DNA of 64,000 bases from JAHBNG01 sp039028975 (GTDB taxonomy: Bacteria > Chloroflexota > Anaerolineae > Caldilineales > Caldilineaceae), in NCBI GenBank assembly GCA_039028975.1, contig JBCCHB010000002.1, positions 181,725-245,724 on the forward strand, written 5' to 3'. The notes below the pieces were generated by a model. It was given only the letters and a program-made list of their open reading frames with translations, ran no database searches and was not told the origin of the DNA. The stretch's first letter is position 1. Each line of letters starts with the position of its first letter. Positions 60,696 to 64,000 of this stretch are shown here, piece by piece. A program made the translations under genes and the position numbers.

Positions 60696-60830
60696 ATGAA
60701 AAAAAACGATGAGTTAACAAATAATTCTTCTGCATATTGTCTTTCTTTGGCATTTGAGTTTACCCCGAATCTGCTTGTGATGTTGGTGGGATGTGCGTGT
60801 AATCGTCGTTGGCTTAACTGCCCGACATAA
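60696..60830 (+). CDS. Possible 44-residue small protein
   Basis: ATG 60696, six bases after the previous stop. The product ends with a short hydrophobic, Cys-containing stretch (LLVMLVGCACNRRWL) reminiscent of the small frame at 59572. No ribosome-binding site is obvious; may be spurious. Confidence 0.25.
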   Translation: MKKNDELTNNSSAYCLSLAFEFTPNLLVMLVGCACNRRWLNCPT

Positions 60831-60937
60831 GGAAATTATGAAGGGTTCCATCTGGTATCATTTTTGGAATATCAAATACTTAGGTATATAACATGATTTC
60901 TACGAAATTTTGCGAATAGTCAAAGCAGGAAATTTTC

Positions 60938-63115
60938 ATGGGTAATGCCAACACGAGCGAAAATAGAAACGCTGAATCTGTTTGGGGTGATTTGTTCAGT
61001 AAAAAAGTTGTGGAAATTAAAGATCGGTCAAGTCAGAGAATTAAGTCGATCTACGATGAAGTATCGGTGAAAGTAAATGAGTACTACGTTGAGGGCCAAG
61101 GCTCGCTAGTCTCAGAGGATACAGTAAAAAAGTGGCGCTTCGGACGAACTGATGGAAAACATAGACCCGTAGAAATGTGGCAGCGGCGTGGGCTAATTGA
61201 GTACCTGAAAGAAAAAAGTATCTTGGAGGGCGATGAGCTTAAGAACTGGTTAGAGCTTTTGGATTTGTCCTCCATCGATGTAGCACCAATTCAATATATA
61301 CGTGGAGCAGAACCCCTTGTTGGTAGAGGGGATATTGCTGATGAATTAGAACAACAATTATTGAACCCAGGGCAACAAGCAGTAACGTTAGTTGGCCCAG
61401 CGGGTGTAGGTAAAACAGCAGTAGCTGCTGAGGTTATTCATCGTTTAACGCCTAAAGGAGTTCTCCCTGACAAGTTTAAAGATGGGATCATTTACCATTC
61501 TTTTCAAGAGTTTGAAACGGTTGACTCGTTCTTTAGACATGTTGCACGCAGCTTTCGTGTCGAGCCAGGTGATATCCCAAAAGAGGCTGCTTTGGACGCA
61601 GCAAGCAACAAAAATACTTTGTTCATTCTTGATGGGACTGAAAGTTTAGAGAAATTAGGCTCTGTCATGACAGTCGTAGGTCCATGTACTGTTTTGAAAA
61701 TTTCTCGGATATTAAATGACAACGATCCTAACCCGTTACAATTAAAACCATTGTCCAAATCGGACAGCCTTGAACTATTAAAGTTGATAGCACATAGAGA
61801 TGAATTATGGCAAGAAATTCCAGATGGCCTGCTAGAAGATCGACTATTTAAGTTATTAGGAGGATTACCATTAGCAGTTACACTAGCAGGTGGCTTTATT
61901 GCTAACTCAAAGCGTACAATTTTGTGGTGTCTAGCGATGCTTGAAAAGCACATGTCCGCTTTATTAGAAAGAGACAGTGAAAGCAAAACAAGCACAATTA
62001 TATCAGCTACGATTGATAGTTTAAGTAAGCAACAGCAAGATGTACTAGCAGTTCTGGGTTTTCTCGATTATAGGGAGTACTCGGAAGGGATGCTTTTAGC
62101 TTGCTTCAAGGATGTAAATGTTGATTATTATCAAACCATTAATGATATCCATAAAAAGTTACTGGTTGAGATCAACGACAATTCAGAAACAGTTAAGCTT
62201 GCCCACAGCCTTATTCAGGATGTTGGAAGTCGAATGCTTAACCCTCCCGTTAATTGCGTTAAAAATCTTGGGTTATATTATCTTGAGAACACTGTTGACC
62301 TTTATCTGGAGCGTGAAAATATTCTCAAAGTTGTTGCATATTTATACCACGAGTCGTACTGGGCAGAGGTGTATAACTTGGTAGACAAACATGATGTTTT
62401 GTATTTTCAAATAGGCTATTTCGTTGAACTTGAAAAGTTGCTTCAATTCGGAGATGAAGCGGCTGGAAAATTGAAACGTCCACCAAAGCCTAATCATAAA
62501 AAACGAGTTAAGTGTAATCCTCAAATCTTTGTACATGGGTTTGGCAACTTTTATCATGACAAATTTGTTTCTTCACGAGAGCAGGGTTACCTTGTAAAAG
62601 AGAAGTTTGTAGAATCATTAATCTACGATTTATCAGACTGCAAAGAACTCATTACATGGATACAACACCACTTAAACGAAATTAACTCAATTGATTTTAT
62701 GGATTTTATGCAGTTTTACACCGCTACTCGACGGCTATCATCTTTAGCGGATTTTCCTGTTGACATTGATAATCTTCTGATGGAGTTTAAGATAGGAGTT
62801 GATAAAGTTAAACAAGTGGTTTCGTGGTTGCCGATAAAGTCGTCAAAGAAAGATCTGACTGAGCTAACCCGAACTGGATTTTCTGTTGTTTACTTGTTTG
62901 AGAGATTTGAGGTTGAACTCTCTCATCAAGAACAACTTAGTCTTGAAATAAGTTTAGATCCAGTGGATATCCCGTACTACTCAGGTGCAGTTCAAGACCC
63001 CATAATCTTTAACAACATGAGATTCCTGTATGAGATAACCTCATCACTCACAGATCTGCAAGCATTCCTTGAATTTACCTTACCTTCAAGTCTCCTACTA
63101 CATCACCAACGCTAA
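60938..63115 (+). CDS. NB-ARC STAND ATPase
   Basis: 725 residues, AGGAAA about 7 nt before the ATG. The first ~110 residues contain a basic helix-turn-helix-like part (SEDTVKKWRFGRTDGKHRPV). The NB-ARC core has the P-loop GPAGVGKTA (~153-161), Walker B TLFILDG (~226) and the GLPLA motif (GGLPLAVTLAGG, ~307). No WD40, TPR or LRR tail is obvious; the C-terminal ~300 residues are helical and unassigned, possibly the sensor. STAND proteins of this build act as regulators or as abortive-infection sensors. Together with the nuclease-STAND gene at the left edge, the window carries two STAND NTPases. Confidence 0.82.
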   Translation: MGNANTSENRNAESVWGDLFSKKVVEIKDRSSQRIKSIYDEVSVKVNEYYVEGQGSLVSEDTVKKWRFGRTDGKHRPVEMWQRRGLIEYLKEKSILEGDELKNWLELLDLSSIDVAPIQYIRGAEPLVGRGDIADELEQQLLNPGQQAVTLVGPAGVGKTAVAAEVIHRLTPKGVLPDKFKDGIIYHSFQEFETVDSFFRHVARSFRVEPGDIPKEAALDAASNKNTLFILDGTESLEKLGSVMTVVGPCTVLKISRILNDNDPNPLQLKPLSKSDSLELLKLIAHRDELWQEIPDGLLEDRLFKLLGGLPLAVTLAGGFIANSKRTILWCLAMLEKHMSALLERDSESKTSTIISATIDSLSKQQQDVLAVLGFLDYREYSEGMLLACFKDVNVDYYQTINDIHKKLLVEINDNSETVKLAHSLIQDVGSRMLNPPVNCVKNLGLYYLENTVDLYLERENILKVVAYLYHESYWAEVYNLVDKHDVLYFQIGYFVELEKLLQFGDEAAGKLKRPPKPNHKKRVKCNPQIFVHGFGNFYHDKFVSSREQGYLVKEKFVESLIYDLSDCKELITWIQHHLNEINSIDFMDFMQFYTATRRLSSLADFPVDIDNLLMEFKIGVDKVKQVVSWLPIKSSKKDLTELTRTGFSVVYLFERFEVELSHQEQLSLEISLDPVDIPYYSGAVQDPIIFNNMRFLYEITSSLTDLQAFLEFTLPSSLLLHHQR

Positions 63116-63172
63116 AAGTTCTGGTTATTTCATAGGGAATGATTCGGAAATAAGGTTTAAGAAAACCCGAAC

Positions 63173-63811
63173 TTACCACCAATTGTTTGGAATTTTCTTA
63201 TTAACCCTGTAAAAGAAGAAACGGTCCTCATCTTCAAGAACAATATTGTGTTTTTTTAACTCCTTAAAGCCTTCTTCGAGATCAATACCTTGTTGTTCAG
63301 CTAATTCCTGTAAGTCTTCCTCGTCAAATGACCTTCCGTTTACTAAGTAGTATAGCTTCAAAGCGTTTGCTGAGAGCTTTGTAAGCTCGACCTGAACTGG
63401 AAAATCATCACCTCTAGGTTCCACAATATCATAAAACTCTCGTAATTTCTCCTCACGATTCTTCTCAAGTATTTCCAAGAGCGTTTCTAACAGTATTTCT
63501 AAGTCTTGAGGACGGACAATAGAAAAAAGGCGCACCACTGTAGCGATAAAATGAGATGCATCATACTCTGACCGTAAGTGTAGATATGAGTCCTCGTGTT
63601 GTAAAAGTCTCAGACGCTCGGATATAAATCTGAGTTTAAGTAGTTCATCCTCTAATCGTTGTATCTCGCCCTCAGTGTCTTGCTTGCGCCTCTCCTTTTC
63701 TTCTTCAGAATACTCTGCCCGTGATCCCAGATCAATTAAATCATAAAAAACAGAAGGGTGCGGGTGAATTCTATTTATCACCGTCTGATGTTCTTTGCTT
63801 ATAAAACTCAT
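63173..63811 (-). CDS. Coiled-coil protein of unknown function
   Basis: 212 residues; ATG 63811 has no clear ribosome-binding site. Residues ~33-75 are a strongly charged coiled coil (EEEKERRKQDTEGEIQRLED). The C-terminal 60 residues resemble a winged-helix arrangement (LSANALKLYYLVNGRSFDEE, GIDLEEGFKELKKHNIVLED). It is convergent with the NB-ARC gene; the stops are 57 bp apart. Could be a DNA-binding regulator; family not recognised. Confidence 0.6.
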   Translation of the reverse strand: MSFISKEHQTVINRIHPHPSVFYDLIDLGSRAEYSEEEKERRKQDTEGEIQRLEDELLKLRFISERLRLLQHEDSYLHLRSEYDASHFIATVVRLFSIVRPQDLEILLETLLEILEKNREEKLREFYDIVEPRGDDFPVQVELTKLSANALKLYYLVNGRSFDEEDLQELAEQQGIDLEEGFKELKKHNIVLEDEDRFFFYRVNKKIPNNWW

Positions 63812-63911
63812 AACAACAAAATAATTTTCACTATCTCAAATAATATCAAAATATTCCTATAACTTTCATTTCCGGTAAAATTTTTTGAAGGATAGAAGGA
63901 ATATGACAAAA

Positions 63912-63974
63912 AACGGTTAGCAGTTCAAAATAGGAGTGTCAAAGCTCATAAAGGAGAGAAGAATGCTAACCGTT
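63912..63974 (+). repeat. Inverted repeat spanning the start of the right-edge gene
   Basis: AACGGTTAGCA (63912-63922) is the exact complement of TGCTAACCGTT (63964-63974). The 41-nt loop contains the ribosome-binding site AAAGGAG, and the second arm contains the TG of the start codon. As RNA it could control translation; as DNA it may be the end of a mobile element that continues past the window. Confidence 0.5.
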
Positions 63975-64000
63975 GGTGAAATAACGATAACGTGCCTATC
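63963..64000 (+). CDS. Start of a gene running off the right edge
   Basis: ATG 63963 follows AAAGGAG at about 7 nt and reads MLTVGEITITCL to the edge. Too short to identify. Confidence 0.4.
   Translation, partial: MLTVGEITITCL

Overview
The window reads as an AT-leaning stretch of Chloroflexota (Anaerolineae/Caldilineae-like) DNA dominated by a mobile or extrachromosomal element. The taxonomic call rests on the very large secreted proteins with Thr-Pro linkers (TPTPTNTPTPT type) that end in a short hydrophobic tail of the form (F/Y)LP(F/L)(V/I); both are typical of that phylum, but no rRNA or other core marker is present to prove it. I saw no tRNA, rRNA or CRISPR array.

Layout. (1) 1-9.1 kb: accessory cargo. 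The left edge carries the first 422 codons of a nuclease-STAND NTPase, followed by poorly known membrane and secreted proteins and an IS3-type element that splits a gene. (2) 9.2-17.0 and 23.5-35.1 kb: five giant or large secreted proteins with degenerate M23, SdrB-like, CARDB, zinc-metallopeptidase, crystallin-like, FN3, dockerin-like, PPC and F5/8C-like modules. (3) 17.3-23.2 kb, set between them: a plasmid maintenance/transfer module with a toxin-antitoxin pair, an FtsK/TraB-like translocase, a phased ~11-bp iteron array that looks like a ParR-type centromere, a lipoprotein, ParM-like actin and a ParR-like partner. (4) 35.1-38.0 kb: remnants of a CHAT protease and a pentapeptide protein beside a large serine recombinase. 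(5) 38.7-43.3 kb: a tightly overlapping operon of a HerA/VirD4-like ATPase, a replication-relaxation protein, a DnaD/replisome-organizer-like protein and two unknowns. (6) 43.3-48.2 kb: a Hint-containing WHH nuclease toxin overlapping a pentapeptide-repeat gene; an IS1634-like element has inserted between the toxin ATG and its own Shine-Dalgarno. (7) 48.6-57.1 kb: a phage-like DNA-metabolism operon (SSB, Sak4-like ATPase, VRR-NUC, Dam methylase, methyltransferase-helicase). (8) 57.4-64 kb: a DnaJ-zinc-finger membrane protein, small secreted and membrane proteins, an NB-ARC STAND protein and a coiled-coil protein.

The most striking structure is in region 7. Almost every gene that is not translationally overlapped is preceded by its own intrinsic terminator, whose T-run ends roughly 15-35 nt before the start codon, with the ribosome-binding site placed after it. 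Seven such terminators punctuate one co-directional operon, and the leader before ssb holds two related ~70-bp GC-rich elements 100 bp apart. This suggests processive antitermination, or gene-by-gene insulation, run by an undescribed factor or leader RNA. The same arrangement recurs at 18.0, 59.7 and 60.3 kb.

The second main point is the 20145-20272 iteron array: 14 copies of GTTCA/TGAAC in two oppositely oriented phased sets, upstream of parM and parR homologues and just after an FtsK-like gene with a C-terminal winged helix.

Function calls come from reading motifs by eye; no database search was possible.
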